Positions 1-8,923 of a stretch of DNA of 64,000 bases are shown piece after piece. Under the pieces are notes generated by a model. That model saw only the letters and a program-made list of their open reading frames with translations. It did not search any database and was not told where the DNA came from. This stretch comes from Pseudoalteromonas galatheae (lineage in GTDB: Bacteria; Pseudomonadota; Gammaproteobacteria; Enterobacterales; Alteromonadaceae): positions 2,043,001 to 2,107,000 of the forward strand of contig NZ_PNCO02000001.1 in the NCBI RefSeq assembly GCF_005886105.2. The letters run 5' to 3'. Position 1 is the stretch's first letter; each line of letters opens with the position of its first letter. The position numbers were made by a program, and so were the translations under genes.

Positions 1-190
1 ACACGGCATATGCTTTACTGAGCTCGTCAAATTCAAACCCAGGTTTGCTTAAAGTGCCATCGGCCCCCATTTCACCATAGCTACTGAGTACCATGAGCAC
101 ATGAGGTGTGTTTTTATCTTGTGCAAGCGTATTGACTGAAGTTGCTGACAACGCAGCAACGAGAGATAAAGTGAATAGTGATTTGTTCAT
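1..190 (-). CDS. DJ-1/PfpI family protein, N-terminal part only
   Basis: The gene runs off the left edge; only its first ~63 codons are visible. It begins with a cleavable signal peptide (charged MNKS, hydrophobic stretch, ALSA/LAQ region), followed by HVLMVLSSYGEMG, the first beta strand and turn typical of type 1 glutamine amidotransferase-like (DJ-1/PfpI) proteins. Two in-frame ATGs are adjacent (193 and 190); the AGGA upstream is better spaced for 190. The catalytic cysteine lies outside the window, so activity cannot be judged. Family members include chaperone/glyoxalase-like and protease-like proteins, and the signal peptide points to the periplasm. Confidence 0.6.
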   Translation of the reverse strand, partial: MNKSLFTLSLVAALSATSVNTLAQDKNTPHVLMVLSSYGEMGADGTLSKPGFEFDELSKAYAV

Positions 191-307
191 CATCCTGTCC
201 TCGGGCCTGTTGACCCTTGTGTTGTTTTGTTACAGACACTTTATGCGGACAGGTGTGAAATGGATGTGAAGTCAATTCACATGATTTAGAAAGCGAAAAA
301 CAGTTAA

Positions 308-952
308 TTATGATGTTAAAGGCTTTGGAAATTTTACTCTTACGTCGTCTATTAAGCGCTTGCGCGAGCTACGTTCACGCTCATGAGGCGCGAATAAAGC
401 ACTTGCCTCATCTAATAAATCGACCACTTGGTGAAGGTTGGTTAGTTCATCTGGGCTCAAGTGCTCATCTTGTGCTAAATACTCGTTGATGATAACGATA
501 GCGGCTTCTTTATTTGCAATATCCTCAGGTAAACCGGTTTTTGTACAAAGTCCGTAAATACCGCCAAGGAAGTGTTGCCACTCACTTTCTAAGTGAGCGT
601 CGATGTCTTGACCCAGTTTTGCATCTTGTGGATTAAGACCTTGCGTTTTTAATCTATGTAGTTGGTCTTTATAGCGTTGACTGAAGAGCGAAAAGGCTTG
701 TGCTTCATCCGCTACTTGTGACACAGCACCAAGCCATACTAAAGTGCCTTGCGGATAAAATTCTAGGCAGCTTTCATCACTGTGCTCCCCAAAGAAAGAA
801 TCACATTCGAGCTTTAATGTTAATTTATAGGCGGCTTTTGGCATCAAACGTTTTTCAATTAACATAGCCAATTCAAAGTGAGATAGCTGCGACTCGCGTA
901 GCAAGGCCTCTTTGGTAATAAAGTGCGCCTGCAGATAATTAAGTAGCTCCAT
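308..952 (-). CDS. DUF6058 family protein (natural-product-associated family)
   Basis: A 214-residue soluble protein with no signal peptide or membrane segment. The N-terminal pattern (MELLNYLQAHFITKEALL, then a short helix and a CLEFYP segment) is that of the DUF6058 family, whose public family name is 'natural product biosynthesis protein'; the biochemical role is unknown to me. It lies three bases after the stop of the small membrane protein gene upstream on the same strand (956-1345), so the two are probably co-transcribed. No synthetase or modification enzyme is next to it in this window. Family assignment is by recognition; function is not inferred. Confidence 0.6.
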   Translation of the reverse strand: MELLNYLQAHFITKEALLRESQLSHFELAMLIEKRLMPKAAYKLTLKLECDSFFGEHSDESCLEFYPQGTLVWLGAVSQVADEAQAFSLFSQRYKDQLHRLKTQGLNPQDAKLGQDIDAHLESEWQHFLGGIYGLCTKTGLPEDIANKEAAIVIINEYLAQDEHLSPDELTNLHQVVDLLDEASALFAPHERERSSRKRLIDDVRVKFPKPLTS

Positions 953-955
953 TGA

Positions 956-1345
956 TTATTCCTTTGAATTAGCTAGCTTTATTTTTGCCCTGAGCGCAGT
1001 CGTGATGATAATCAAACCAAGCAAGTTGATTTTTACTGCAATGGTTTCTAGATTCAACTGAACCGTTAACAACAGTCCTGATGAAAATTGGATTAGCGTA
1101 TCATTGACAACTACGCCAATGGACATAAGCGCGCCCAGCACTGCTGCCCAATTTAAGGCCCTGAGTTGCTTTTGATATAACTTAAACGCGACGAATAAAC
1201 ACAAAAAGCTAGCAGTAAAGTCTAGAATTAAGGTCCATTCTGGGGCGCTAAATACGCCCAATAGAAATAATACAAACCCAGCTATTCCCGCGCATGCTAA
1301 TAAGAAGGTAGTAATTTTTGAGCTATTTATATGGTGAGAAAACAT
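956..1345 (-). CDS. Small four-helix inner-membrane protein, unknown function
   Basis: A 129-residue protein with four predicted membrane segments (roughly residues 13-33, 38-56, 66-84 and 98-118), short loops and a lysine-rich C terminus (AKIKLANSKE), so the C terminus is probably cytoplasmic. I do not recognise a named family. It is the first gene of a likely two-gene unit with the DUF6058 gene, whose start follows its stop almost directly, so a shared function is possible but is inference. Confidence 0.6.
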   Translation of the reverse strand: MFSHHINSSKITTFLLACAGIAGFVLFLLGVFSAPEWTLILDFTASFLCLFVAFKLYQKQLRALNWAAVLGALMSIGVVVNDTLIQFSSGLLLTVQLNLETIAVKINLLGLIIITTALRAKIKLANSKE

Positions 1346-1416
1346 CGATTTTATTTTTTATTATTGCTCGTTAGGTTAGCGGCATTATAACCACTAACCT
1401 TTCAAGTTAAAAAATA

Positions 1417-2259
1417 TTATTGTACCTTATTCACCATTTCTTCAATATATTTAATGGCAATAAATGGATCTGTCTCATCAAATAGGTGAGAAGCGTATTT
1501 CATGGTAACAGAGGTGACATTGTCACCAATTTCTTGCAGTTTTATCTGGGAATCTTTTGACGTTTGAGTATAAACATCAACATCAGCATAACTCATGCCG
1601 GTAGAGCGGATAGTCACATGAGGGATCCCACGCGACAGTATCGTAACTGGCATTTTCCGGTTAATTTTATACATCTCTGTATGGGCAGAAGCTTCTTCCA
1701 AATCTTCTAGTGAATGAGTATCTCTCTCCCAGTTGACGATCCAATCCATGATCTTCCATGCTTCTTTGGACATCTTACTTTTCATATTGTGATACCAAGA
1801 CTCATGAGCGATATCAATAAGTACCATCCCTTTCACTTTTTCAGGGTTTCGGTTGGCATAGGCTCTTGCTACAAAACCACCAAAAGAGTGAGGTACAAGT
1901 ACCAAATTATCCATTTTAGTGGCTTGAGTGAATGCCTCAAGCTCTTGTGTAAGCTCCAACATAGTCCGTACTCGAGGCTTGGCAAAAGTGCTTTTTCCGG
2001 TGCCCGCTCTATCATAAAAACATAAGCGATAGCCTTTTGGATTTATGTTATGAATGGTGTTTTTGTAGGTTTCATGAGCATCAAGGCCCATTCCAGCAAG
2101 TAAAAGTGCCGTTGTTTCGCCCTCTCCTTTGCAAGCATAGGCAAGTTTGTTGCCGTTTATTTCCACATATTGATAATTGTGCTCATGAACTGATTGGTTG
2201 GCGCTGGCCACTGAACTACAAGCGACGAGCCCGAGTACTGCTGATGTTATTATTTTCAT
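1417..2259 (-). CDS. Secreted alpha/beta-hydrolase
   Basis: 280 residues with an N-terminal signal peptide (MKIITSAVLGLVACSSVASA). The alpha/beta-hydrolase fold is shown by the oxyanion-region LLLAGMGLDAHET, the strand ending in RLCFYDRAGTGKS, the nucleophile elbow VPHSFGG with Ser125, and the probable catalytic His258 in YASHLFDETD. The elbow starts with Pro rather than the usual Gly, which still fits the Sm-X-S-X-Sm rule. The acid is probably one of the aspartates before residue 230. Likely a periplasmic or secreted esterase/lipase-like enzyme; the substrate cannot be told. It appears monocistronic, with an AAGGA very close to the start codon. Confidence 0.75.
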   Translation of the reverse strand: MKIITSAVLGLVACSSVASANQSVHEHNYQYVEINGNKLAYACKGEGETTALLLAGMGLDAHETYKNTIHNINPKGYRLCFYDRAGTGKSTFAKPRVRTMLELTQELEAFTQATKMDNLVLVPHSFGGFVARAYANRNPEKVKGMVLIDIAHESWYHNMKSKMSKEAWKIMDWIVNWERDTHSLEDLEEASAHTEMYKINRKMPVTILSRGIPHVTIRSTGMSYADVDVYTQTSKDSQIKLQEIGDNVTSVTMKYASHLFDETDPFIAIKYIEEMVNKVQ

Positions 2260-2349
2260 TGTCCTTTCTCATTTATTGTTTGCTCCAAAAACATACTAAG
2301 CAATTCTTTTAATGAATTCAATAAAGTTTCAGAAACTTCTGAAACTTTA

Positions 2350-3300
2350 TTATATCAAAGTGTAAACAAAGTATGCGACGTAGCCTATAAATAAGATGCC
2401 TCCCTCTTTGCGACTGAGCATTAACCCAGAAATAAGTAATGGCGTACAAAGTATCGTTGCAACGATCATGACTGAAATATCAATACTCAGCATACGGCTT
2501 GTCACTTCTAAAGGAGTGGCGCTGATAAGTCCTGTCACGCCAAGTACACCCAATGAATTGAATAAATTACTACCAATAACATTGCCTACCGCAATATCAG
2601 CATGCCCTTTTATACTCGCCATGATTGAGGTAACCACTTCTGGTAGCGACGTGCCAATAGCAATAATAGTTAAGCCAATCATTACTTCATCCACTGCTAA
2701 AGCACGGGCTAGTTGCACCGCATTATCCACCATAAGTTTTGCACCAAGGATTAACAAGCCAAGCCCTACGATAAATAGCAGCATGCTAACTGCGCGCTCA
2801 CGCCAACGGTTTGGTTGTTGTGATGGCGTCGGTTCATTATTCTTATTACTAAGCACGCGGCCTTGGGTAAACAAATAAACGACATAAAATAACAAAAGCG
2901 AGCACAATAATGCTGCGTCTAACTGACTGAGCCTGCCATCCCAGACTAATGCAGTGACAATAAAACTGGCGATCACTAGCATTGGAATATCTCGTTTCAC
3001 TAATTCTTGTGAAACTACCAGTGGCGCTATCAGTGCAGATACACCGAGTATAAACAGAATATTAAAGGTATTGCTGCCTAACACATTAGCAAAAGCGAGA
3101 CTACCTTGCCCCGTAACTGCTGACTGAATACTGACAGTAAGCTCAGGAGCACTAGTACCAAATGACACTATCGTTAACCCAATCAAGACGCTTGGAACAT
3201 TAAAACTTGCAGCTAGCTTAGAGGCACCCGCGACTAAACGGTCAGCACCAAAGACCAAGAGTGATAAGCCTAAAACGATATAAATAAGATTGATTGTCAT
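2350..3300 (-). CDS. Calcium/sodium antiporter, CaCA family (YrbG-like)
   Basis: 316 residues, about ten membrane helices, and the two inverted alpha repeats of the cation/Ca2+ exchanger superfamily: GTSAPEL with GSNTFN in the first half and GTSLPEV with GSNLFN in the second. The acidic residues in these motifs bind the cation in structurally known homologues. A hydrophilic linker near residues 145-165 separates the halves. It is an inner-membrane exchanger, probably Na+ or K+ for Ca2+, of the bacterial YrbG type. It reads away from speA, sharing a 271 bp intergenic region with it. Confidence 0.88.
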   Translation of the reverse strand: MTINLIYIVLGLSLLVFGADRLVAGASKLAASFNVPSVLIGLTIVSFGTSAPELTVSIQSAVTGQGSLAFANVLGSNTFNILFILGVSALIAPLVVSQELVKRDIPMLVIASFIVTALVWDGRLSQLDAALLCSLLLFYVVYLFTQGRVLSNKNNEPTPSQQPNRWRERAVSMLLFIVGLGLLILGAKLMVDNAVQLARALAVDEVMIGLTIIAIGTSLPEVVTSIMASIKGHADIAVGNVIGSNLFNSLGVLGVTGLISATPLEVTSRMLSIDISVMIVATILCTPLLISGLMLSRKEGGILFIGYVAYFVYTLI

Positions 3301-3571
3301 TGAAGCAAACCTTGCGTATTGATGGAACGTTAGCTAGAAATAACCATGAGAATAGAAATTACTACTTCTTGTTTACTCTCACTTAATTCACGTTATATCG
3401 CAACTAAACCGAGGGTAAGATTTGTCACTCTTGACGAGCAAAATAACTCATTAGACTGAGACTCTCTATTTGTGTCTAATGCGCGAAAATTAATAAGACC
3501 TTTCACTCAGTGAGTAGCCGCCAATGATGGCGCACTGCAGGCTGAACTCTAACTTATGTTAAGGAACTTGA

Positions 3572-5485
3572 ATGACCAAATTTATCTCTTCTGAGCAAGC
3601 ACGTGAATGCTACAACGTGCGCCACTGGAGCCAAGGCTTCTTTGGTATTAATGATCAGGGAGAGGTTACTGCGATGCCGAACCAACAGCAACCACAGCAC
3701 GCCGTAACTCTGACAAACATTGCACAACAAATTAAATCTGAGGGTTATACCCTACCTGCGCTAGTACGTTTTCCACAAATTTTAGAGCAGCGTGTACATA
3801 ATATTGTTGGTGCGTTTAATCAGGCGATTACTGATTACAGCTACCCAGAAGATTATTTATTGGTTTACCCAATTAAAGTAAACCAACAAAAAGAAGTCAT
3901 TGAGGGGCTGATTGCAAGCCAAGCGGCAAGTGATAAAAAACAGCTTGGCTTAGAGGCTGGCAGTAAAGCTGAGTTACTTACTGTATTGGCGCTCAGTGAA
4001 AAGACCAGCGCAGTGATCGTGTGTAACGGCTACAAAGACAGAGAATATGTCCGTCTTGCACTTATCGGTGAAAAATTAGGTCATCAAGTTTATATCGTTT
4101 TAGAAAAACGTTCTGAGCTCGACATCGTGATGGCAGAAGCCAAAGCACTAAACGTGAAACCACGCTTAGGCTTACGCATTCGTTTGGCATCACAAGGTAA
4201 AGGCAAATGGCAAGCAAGCGGCGGCGAAAAGTCCAAATTTGGCCTGTCTGCATCGCAAGTGCTTACGGTTGTTAACCAATTAAAGCACGCTGACATGCTA
4301 GACGCGCTGCAACTGGTGCACTTTCACTTAGGCTCGCAAATGGCCAACATTCGTGACGTGCGCGTTGGTGTGGGTGAAGCCGCTAGATTCTACTGCGAAT
4401 TACGCCGTTTAGGTGCAAACCTGTTGAATTTAGACGTAGGTGGCGGGCTTGCAGTAGATTACGATGGAACGCGCAGCCAGTCGTCCAACTCAATGAACTA
4501 CAGCTTAGCTGAATATGCAAACAACATCGTTTACACCGTAGGCGATACCTGTAAGCAATACAATCAGCCAATGCCAAAGATTATCTCTGAGTCGGGTCGT
4601 GCGTTAACTGCCCATCATGCGGTATTAATCACCGATGTGATTGGCACCGAAAGCTACCAAGTAGAAGAGATAACTGCACCAGTGAGTGAAGCTCCAAGAC
4701 TGCTACACAATATGTGGACGTCTTGGCAGGCACTCAACGAGCAGAGTGATGACCGTGCGTTGATTGAAATTTTTCATGATACGCAAGGCGACTTGGCAGA
4801 AGTACACAGCCAATTTGCGATGGGCCTATTAAGTCTTGAGCAAAGAGCTTGGGCGGAGCAAGTAAATCTGCGTGTTTGTTATGAGCTAAACAAGCGTATG
4901 GACAACAAAAACCGTTTCCATCGCCCAATTATTGACGAACTCAGTGCTAAGCTTGCGGATAAATTCTTTGTGAATTTCTCGCTATTTCAATCTTTGCCTG
5001 ACGCTTGGGGGATTGAACAGGTATTCCCTGTATTGCCACTTAGCGGATTAACAGAAGCACCAAAGCGCCGCGCGGTATTGCTGGATATTACCTGTGATTC
5101 TGACGGTACGGTGGAGCATTATGTGGATGGCCAAGGTATTGAAGCAACATTGCCTGTACCTGAGTTTTGCAAAGATAAACCCTATTTACTGGGATTTTTC
5201 TTGGTGGGTGCATACCAAGAGATTTTAGGTGACATGCACAATCTATTTGGCGACACTCACACCGTTGTAGCCACATTAGACGATCAGGGTGAGCTATCGC
5301 TGGGTAATATCGATGCAGGCGACACCGTTGCCGATATGATGCGTTATGTACACCTTGATGTTGAACAATTTAAGCGTAACTTTGCCAACCTTGTTGAAAG
5401 CAAACTACCGCTTGAAGAGCAAGCAACCTGCCTAGCAGAGCTTGAAACCGGCCTTGACGGCTATACTTATTTGGAAGATTTTTAA
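3572..5485 (+). CDS. speA: Biosynthetic arginine decarboxylase
   Basis: Converts arginine to agmatine with pyridoxal phosphate, the first step of the agmatine route to putrescine. The 637-residue length fits SpeA. The fold-type III barrel is visible: the PLP lysine is in YPIKVNQQ near residue 100, then HFHLGSQ, the glycine-rich [12 protein letters not shown] and SESGRA. The C-terminal half contains the SpeA-specific region and the DxxCDSDG active-site segment ([10 protein letters not shown]). The start is supported by AAGGA six bases upstream. speB follows after three bases, so agmatine is passed to the product of the same operon. Confidence 0.96.
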   Translation: MTKFISSEQARECYNVRHWSQGFFGINDQGEVTAMPNQQQPQHAVTLTNIAQQIKSEGYTLPALVRFPQILEQRVHNIVGAFNQAITDYSYPEDYLLVYPIKVNQQKEVIEGLIASQAASDKKQLGLEAGSKAELLTVLALSEKTSAVIVCNGYKDREYVRLALIGEKLGHQVYIVLEKRSELDIVMAEAKALNVKPRLGLRIRLASQGKGKWQASGGEKSKFGLSASQVLTVVNQLKHADMLDALQLVHFHLGSQMANIRDVRVGVGEAARFYCELRRLGANLLNLDVGGGLAVDYDGTRSQSSNSMNYSLAEYANNIVYTVGDTCKQYNQPMPKIISESGRALTAHHAVLITDVIGTESYQVEEITAPVSEAPRLLHNMWTSWQALNEQSDDRALIEIFHDTQGDLAEVHSQFAMGLLSLEQRAWAEQVNLRVCYELNKRMDNKNRFHRPIIDELSAKLADKFFVNFSLFQSLPDAWGIEQVFPVLPLSGLTEAPKRRAVLLDITCDSDGTVEHYVDGQGIEATLPVPEFCKDKPYLLGFFLVGAYQEILGDMHNLFGDTHTVVATLDDQGELSLGNIDAGDTVADMMRYVHLDVEQFKRNFANLVESKLPLEEQATCLAELETGLDGYTYLEDF

Positions 5486-5488
5486 CCC

Positions 5489-6409
5489 ATGAGCCATTTA
5501 TTCGATCACACCGATCATTCTCTGTACTCCAACGGCATGACGTTTTTACGTCAGCCAATGGTACGCAATATCACAGATATTGATGCAGACGTTGTGGTAC
5601 TTGGCTTGCCATTTGATTTGGCAACCTCTGGACGCCCAGGCGCACGCTTGGGTCCAGATGCGATCCGTCGCGCATCCGTGCATTTAGCTTGGGAAAGTAA
5701 AAAATACCCTTGGTCATTTGCATTGTGGGACAAAATAAAACTACAAGACGCTGGCGATTTCACATACCCAGTTGGCGATCCTGAGTATTTCACTGCGCAA
5801 CTCGAGTTAGCCGCTCTGCAAATTTTGCAGCAAGGCAAAACGCTATTAAGCCTAGGTGGCGATCACTTTGTAACACTGCCATTACTGCGTGCTCACCAGC
5901 AAATTCACGGCAAAATGGCACTCGTACATTTTGATGCGCACACAGACACGTACAGCCAAGGTTCACGCTATGACCACGGTACTATGTTCTATCATGCTCC
6001 AATTGAGGGCTTAATAAGCCCAGAGCATTCAATGCAAATTGGCATTAGAACCGAGTACACAGAGCAAGGCCACGAGTTTGGCGTAATTGATGCTATGGCA
6101 GCAAATGACTTAAGCGCTGAAGAAATAGCTGCGCAGATCAAAGCACGCGTCGGCGACTTGCCGGTGTATTTAACCTTTGATATCGACTGTCTAGACCCAG
6201 CATTCGCACCCGGCACCGGCACCCCAGTATGCGGCGGTCTCACCAGCGACAAAGTGCTGAAGATTTTACGCGCATTGCAAGGGCTAAACATGATAGGCAT
6301 GGACGTAGTAGAAGTCTCCCCTTCCTACGACCAAAGCGAGCTCACCGCAATCGCCGCCGCCACCATTGCACACGAACTACTGCATCTGTGGGCAGTAAAG
6401 CATAAATAA
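5489..6409 (+). CDS. speB: Agmatinase
   Basis: Hydrolyses agmatine to putrescine and urea, completing the route begun by SpeA. The 306-residue protein has all ureohydrolase manganese motifs: GGDH, the DAHTDT box and DIDCLDPAFAPGTGTP. The start codon lies three bases after the speA stop, with a GGAAG ribosome site inside the end of speA, so translation is probably coupled. A strong intrinsic terminator follows 18 bases after the stop, ending the operon. Confidence 0.96.
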   Translation: MSHLFDHTDHSLYSNGMTFLRQPMVRNITDIDADVVVLGLPFDLATSGRPGARLGPDAIRRASVHLAWESKKYPWSFALWDKIKLQDAGDFTYPVGDPEYFTAQLELAALQILQQGKTLLSLGGDHFVTLPLLRAHQQIHGKMALVHFDAHTDTYSQGSRYDHGTMFYHAPIEGLISPEHSMQIGIRTEYTEQGHEFGVIDAMAANDLSAEEIAAQIKARVGDLPVYLTFDIDCLDPAFAPGTGTPVCGGLTSDKVLKILRALQGLNMIGMDVVEVSPSYDQSELTAIAAATIAHELLHLWAVKHK

Positions 6410-6427
6410 TCGGATACAAGTTTGACT

Positions 6428-6456
6428 AAGCCACCTCAACAAGGTGGCTTTTTTGT
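6428..6456 (+). terminator. Intrinsic terminator of speAB
   Basis: A perfect nine-pair stem AAGCCACCT / AGGTGGCTT with a five-base loop, followed directly by a run of T. It sits just after speB. Confidence 0.9.
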
Positions 6457-6668
6457 TTGGGGTTTACTGTAAAGTCATAGAAGATCTCACATGCAACTTA
6501 TTCTCCTTCGTCACACCTGAAAAACATACTTCTCGGCGGGTGCCCAGAACTATTCACACTGTGAGGCTGGAGCCTCAATTTTCTGAATTTGTAAACGAGT
6601 CTATCGCCATTAAGAAAGTGGAAATCCACAGGCGACTTATTCTCCCTCCACCACACCCGAAAAGCATA

Positions 6669-6703
6669 AGCCGATATGTTATGTGCCGACAGGATGTCGG
6701 CTT
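6669..6703. repeat. Array unit 1 core, internally shortened
   Basis: The core here reads from AAGCCGATATG to GTCGGCTTAGG without the 53 or so bases that hold the second hairpin in the other units. The GCCGAC/GTCGGC stem is kept, while the cloverleaf outer stem is lost. Confidence 0.6.
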
Positions 6704-7037
6704 AGGATTTGAGGTTTAAGTGTGATGTCGGGGCGACGTTTTCTTGGTTCGTTCTTTTTTGTCGTTTTAAAAGAATGAACGAGGAGCGCATGGATGCGCT
6801 TTGATATTAGCCAAGGAAGGCTCAACTCATTAGTCAACTCGAAGTGGTCGCCCGCAAACTCATCATCGACAATAGTTCGAAAACATAACTTCTCGGCGGG
6901 TAAACCACCTCCCACAAAAATATTTATACTCCGAATTTAGAGACATACCGCGCTAACCGTGCAAGCAGCTTAATCGCTAAAACCGTAGAAGATCTCACAT
7001 GCAGCTTCTTCCCCCTCCATCACACCCGAAAAGCATA

Positions 7038-7125
7038 AGCCGATATGCAATGTGCCGACAGGATGTCGGCCAAGTCTTGTCTGACACAGGGACGTGCCTT
7101 ACAAGACGGTTGCATTATATCGGCT
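7038..7125. repeat. Array unit 2: 88-base branched palindrome
   Basis: The outer arms AGCCGATATGCAA and TTGCATTATATCGGCT pair and enclose two hairpins, GCCGAC/GTCGGC and GTCTTGT/ACAAGAC. This is a three-way junction as DNA or RNA. The flanking right part of this unit is cut short after the AGCGCAT/ATGCGCT hairpin. Confidence 0.7.
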
Positions 7126-7510
7126 CAGGATTTGAGGATTATGTGTGATGCTGGGGCGACGTTTTCTTGGTTCGCTCTTTTGCGTCGTTTCAAAAGAATG
7201 AACGAGAAGCGCATGGATGCGCTTTGATATTAAACATGGAGATTTATTGTGCTAACGGCTGATAGCTCGAAATTTATCGTAAAGTCAGCCCGTCCTCCTG
7301 ACTGGTTTCGACGCCCATCCATGGCCCTGTCACCGCTTTTCACGCATCCATGCGCTGAAATGACTCATTGGCAATTTACTTTCGGGTGTGATGAGGGAGA
7401 TACAAGGTGCTGCTAGATTCTTGTGGTGCTTGCAAACAACTATGTTGCTAATGGCTTTGTGAACAGCTAACAGACAACTTGTTCCCCCTCCATCACACCC
7501 GAAAAGCATC

Positions 7511-7598
7511 AGCCGATATGCAATGTGCCGACAGGATGTCGGCCAAGTCTTGTCTGGCACAGGGACGTGCCTTACAAGGCGGTTGCACTATATCGGCT
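7511..7598. repeat. Array unit 3: 88-base branched palindrome
   Basis: Same fold and length as the unit at 7038-7125, with base changes in the second hairpin (ACAAGGC) and in the outer arm (TTGCACTATATCGGCT). The outer stem still pairs apart from one position. Confidence 0.7.
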
Positions 7599-7946
7599 TA
7601 GGATTTGAGGTTTAAGTGTGATGTCGGGGCGACGTTTTCTTGGTTCGTTCTTTTTTGTCGTTTTAAAAGAATGAACGAGGAGCGCATGGATGCGCTTTGA
7701 TATTAGCCAAGGAGGGCTATACTCATTAGTCAACTCGAAGTGGTCGCCCGCAAACTCATCATCGACAATAGCTTGAAAACACAACCTCTCGGCGGGTGAA
7801 GCTCCTTCCACAAAACTATTTACACTGCGGATTAGAAGAGATGCTACGCTGATAGTTTTTGCAATACCTGCAAGCAGCTTAATTGCTAAAACTATAGAAG
7901 ATCATACAAGCAACTTATCCCCCCTCCATCACACCCGAAAAGCATA

Positions 7947-8034
7947 AGCCGATATGCAATGTGCCGACAGGATGTCGGCCAAGTCTTGTCTGGTACAGGG
8001 ACGTGCCTTACAAGACGGTTGCATTATATCGGCT
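7947..8034. repeat. Array unit 4: 88-base branched palindrome
   Basis: Third full copy of the cloverleaf-like fold. The loop of the second hairpin differs at one base from unit 2 (TGGTACAGG against TGACACAGG), and the stems are intact. Confidence 0.7.
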
Positions 8035-8330
8035 TAGGATTTGAGGATTGAGTGTGATGCTGGGACGACGTTTTCTTGGTTCGTTCTTTTTTGTCGTTTT
8101 AAAAGAATGAACGAGGAGCGCATGGATGCGCTTTGATATTAGCCAAGGAGGGCTATACTCATTAGTCAACTCGAAGTGGTCGCCCGCAAACTCATCATCG
8201 ACAATAGCTCGAAAACATAACTTCTCGGCGGGTAAACCGCCTTCCACAAGACTATTCGCACGATAAAGCACCTTAAGTGGTGCTTCACTTATTCCAACCT
8301 AACCGACATATTACGAGACTGTTTACATCC

Positions 8331-8813
8331 TCACTCAAATTGCGTTAACCACGCTTTTAACTCACCATTTAACAAGGTTTGCTGCTCTTTACTCATCCCT
8401 TCAACCAATTGGGCTTGAATGGCGATATGCGGCTCAATCAGCTTTTCAATCAGGGCGAGGCCTTCTGCTGTCAATTCCACCGTTACACTGCGGCGATCTT
8501 CTATACAATGCTCACGTTTAATAAGGCCTTTTGCTGCTAGCTTGTCTAATCGATTGGTCATCGCGCCAGAGGTGAGTAGCATGGTTTTAAATAGCTCTGA
8601 TGGGGTTAAGCGAAATGGCTTGCCGCTGCGGCGCAAGGTAGCTAACACATCAAACTCACCCAAATTTAAGCCGTATTGCTTATGTAGCTTTTCAACTTCG
8701 GCTTCCATATGTTTAGCTATGCGCACTAAGCGACCCATTATCGCCATGGGCGTTGTTTCTAACTGTGGTTTTTCGCGAGCCCACTGCTCTTGTACTCTAT
8801 CAATCGCATCCAT
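8331..8813 (-). CDS. MarR family transcriptional regulator
   Basis: A 160-residue winged-helix regulator. The start is placed at ATG 8813 (MDAIDRVQEQW), where MarR proteins of this type begin and where GGGG lies nine bases upstream; the longer frame would start at a TTG without a ribosome site. The DNA-binding part is residues 45-105: GEFDVLATLRRSGKPFRLTP, LLTSGAMTNRLDKLAAKGL (recognition helix) and the wing with EDRRS. It is divergent from the EamA exporter gene, and the space between holds two similar palindromes, so it probably represses the exporter and itself. The ligand is unknown. Confidence 0.88.
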   Translation of the reverse strand: MDAIDRVQEQWAREKPQLETTPMAIMGRLVRIAKHMEAEVEKLHKQYGLNLGEFDVLATLRRSGKPFRLTPSELFKTMLLTSGAMTNRLDKLAAKGLIKREHCIEDRRSVTVELTAEGLALIEKLIEPHIAIQAQLVEGMSKEQQTLLNGELKAWLTQFE

Positions 8814-8848
8814 TAATATTTGCCCCGACAACAAACTTTGTAAAGAAA

Positions 8849-8866
8849 TATCTTAACATAAAGATA
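8849..8866. promoter_or_regulatory. Probable MarR operator 1
   Basis: TATCTTAACATAAAGATA is an inverted repeat (TATCTT / AAGATA) very like the ATCTTGACATCAAGAT-type sites bound by many MarR proteins. It lies 36 bases upstream of the marR start. Confidence 0.6.
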
Positions 8867-8905
8867 CTTTACAAAAAGTGTTTTTAGTAATACCTTACCG
8901 CAAAG

Positions 8906-8923
8906 TATCTCAACATGAAGATA
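8906..8923. promoter_or_regulatory. Probable MarR operator 2, overlapping the EamA start
   Basis: TATCTCAACATGAAGATA repeats the first palindrome with two changes, 57 bases away. It contains the ATG of the EamA gene, so binding here would block transcription start or early elongation. Confidence 0.55.

Larger units (their letters stand above)
6470..8260. repeat. Array of imperfect ~430 bp structured repeats
   Basis: Landmark GTGCCGACAGGATGTCGGC recurs at 6683, 7052, 7525 and 7961, giving steps of 369, 473 and 436 bases. Each unit runs in the same order: a CACACCCGAAAAGCATAAGCC segment, a branched palindrome, a hairpin GTTCGTTCTTTT/AAAAGAATGAAC, a hairpin AGCGCAT/ATGCGCT, a GTGGTCGCCCG segment, and a CTCGGCGGGT right end with a variable spacer before the next unit. 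A fifth, internally deleted unit lies at about 6470-6570. The second full unit lacks the right end. Short minus-strand reading frames of 76-87 codons recur only because the DNA repeats; they have no convincing starts. I see no transposase in the array. The array lies between speB and the marR gene. Confidence 0.85.

Noticed and set aside
1714..2312. Plus-strand frames antisense to the alpha/beta-hydrolase gene
   Set aside because: They lie opposite a gene with clear catalytic motifs and have no features of their own.
6679..8271. Short minus-strand frames (76-87 codons) sharing FKTTKKNEPRKRRP
   Set aside because: They recur because the DNA repeats. They differ at start and end, lack ribosome sites, and run through the hairpins; treated as shadows of the repeat array.
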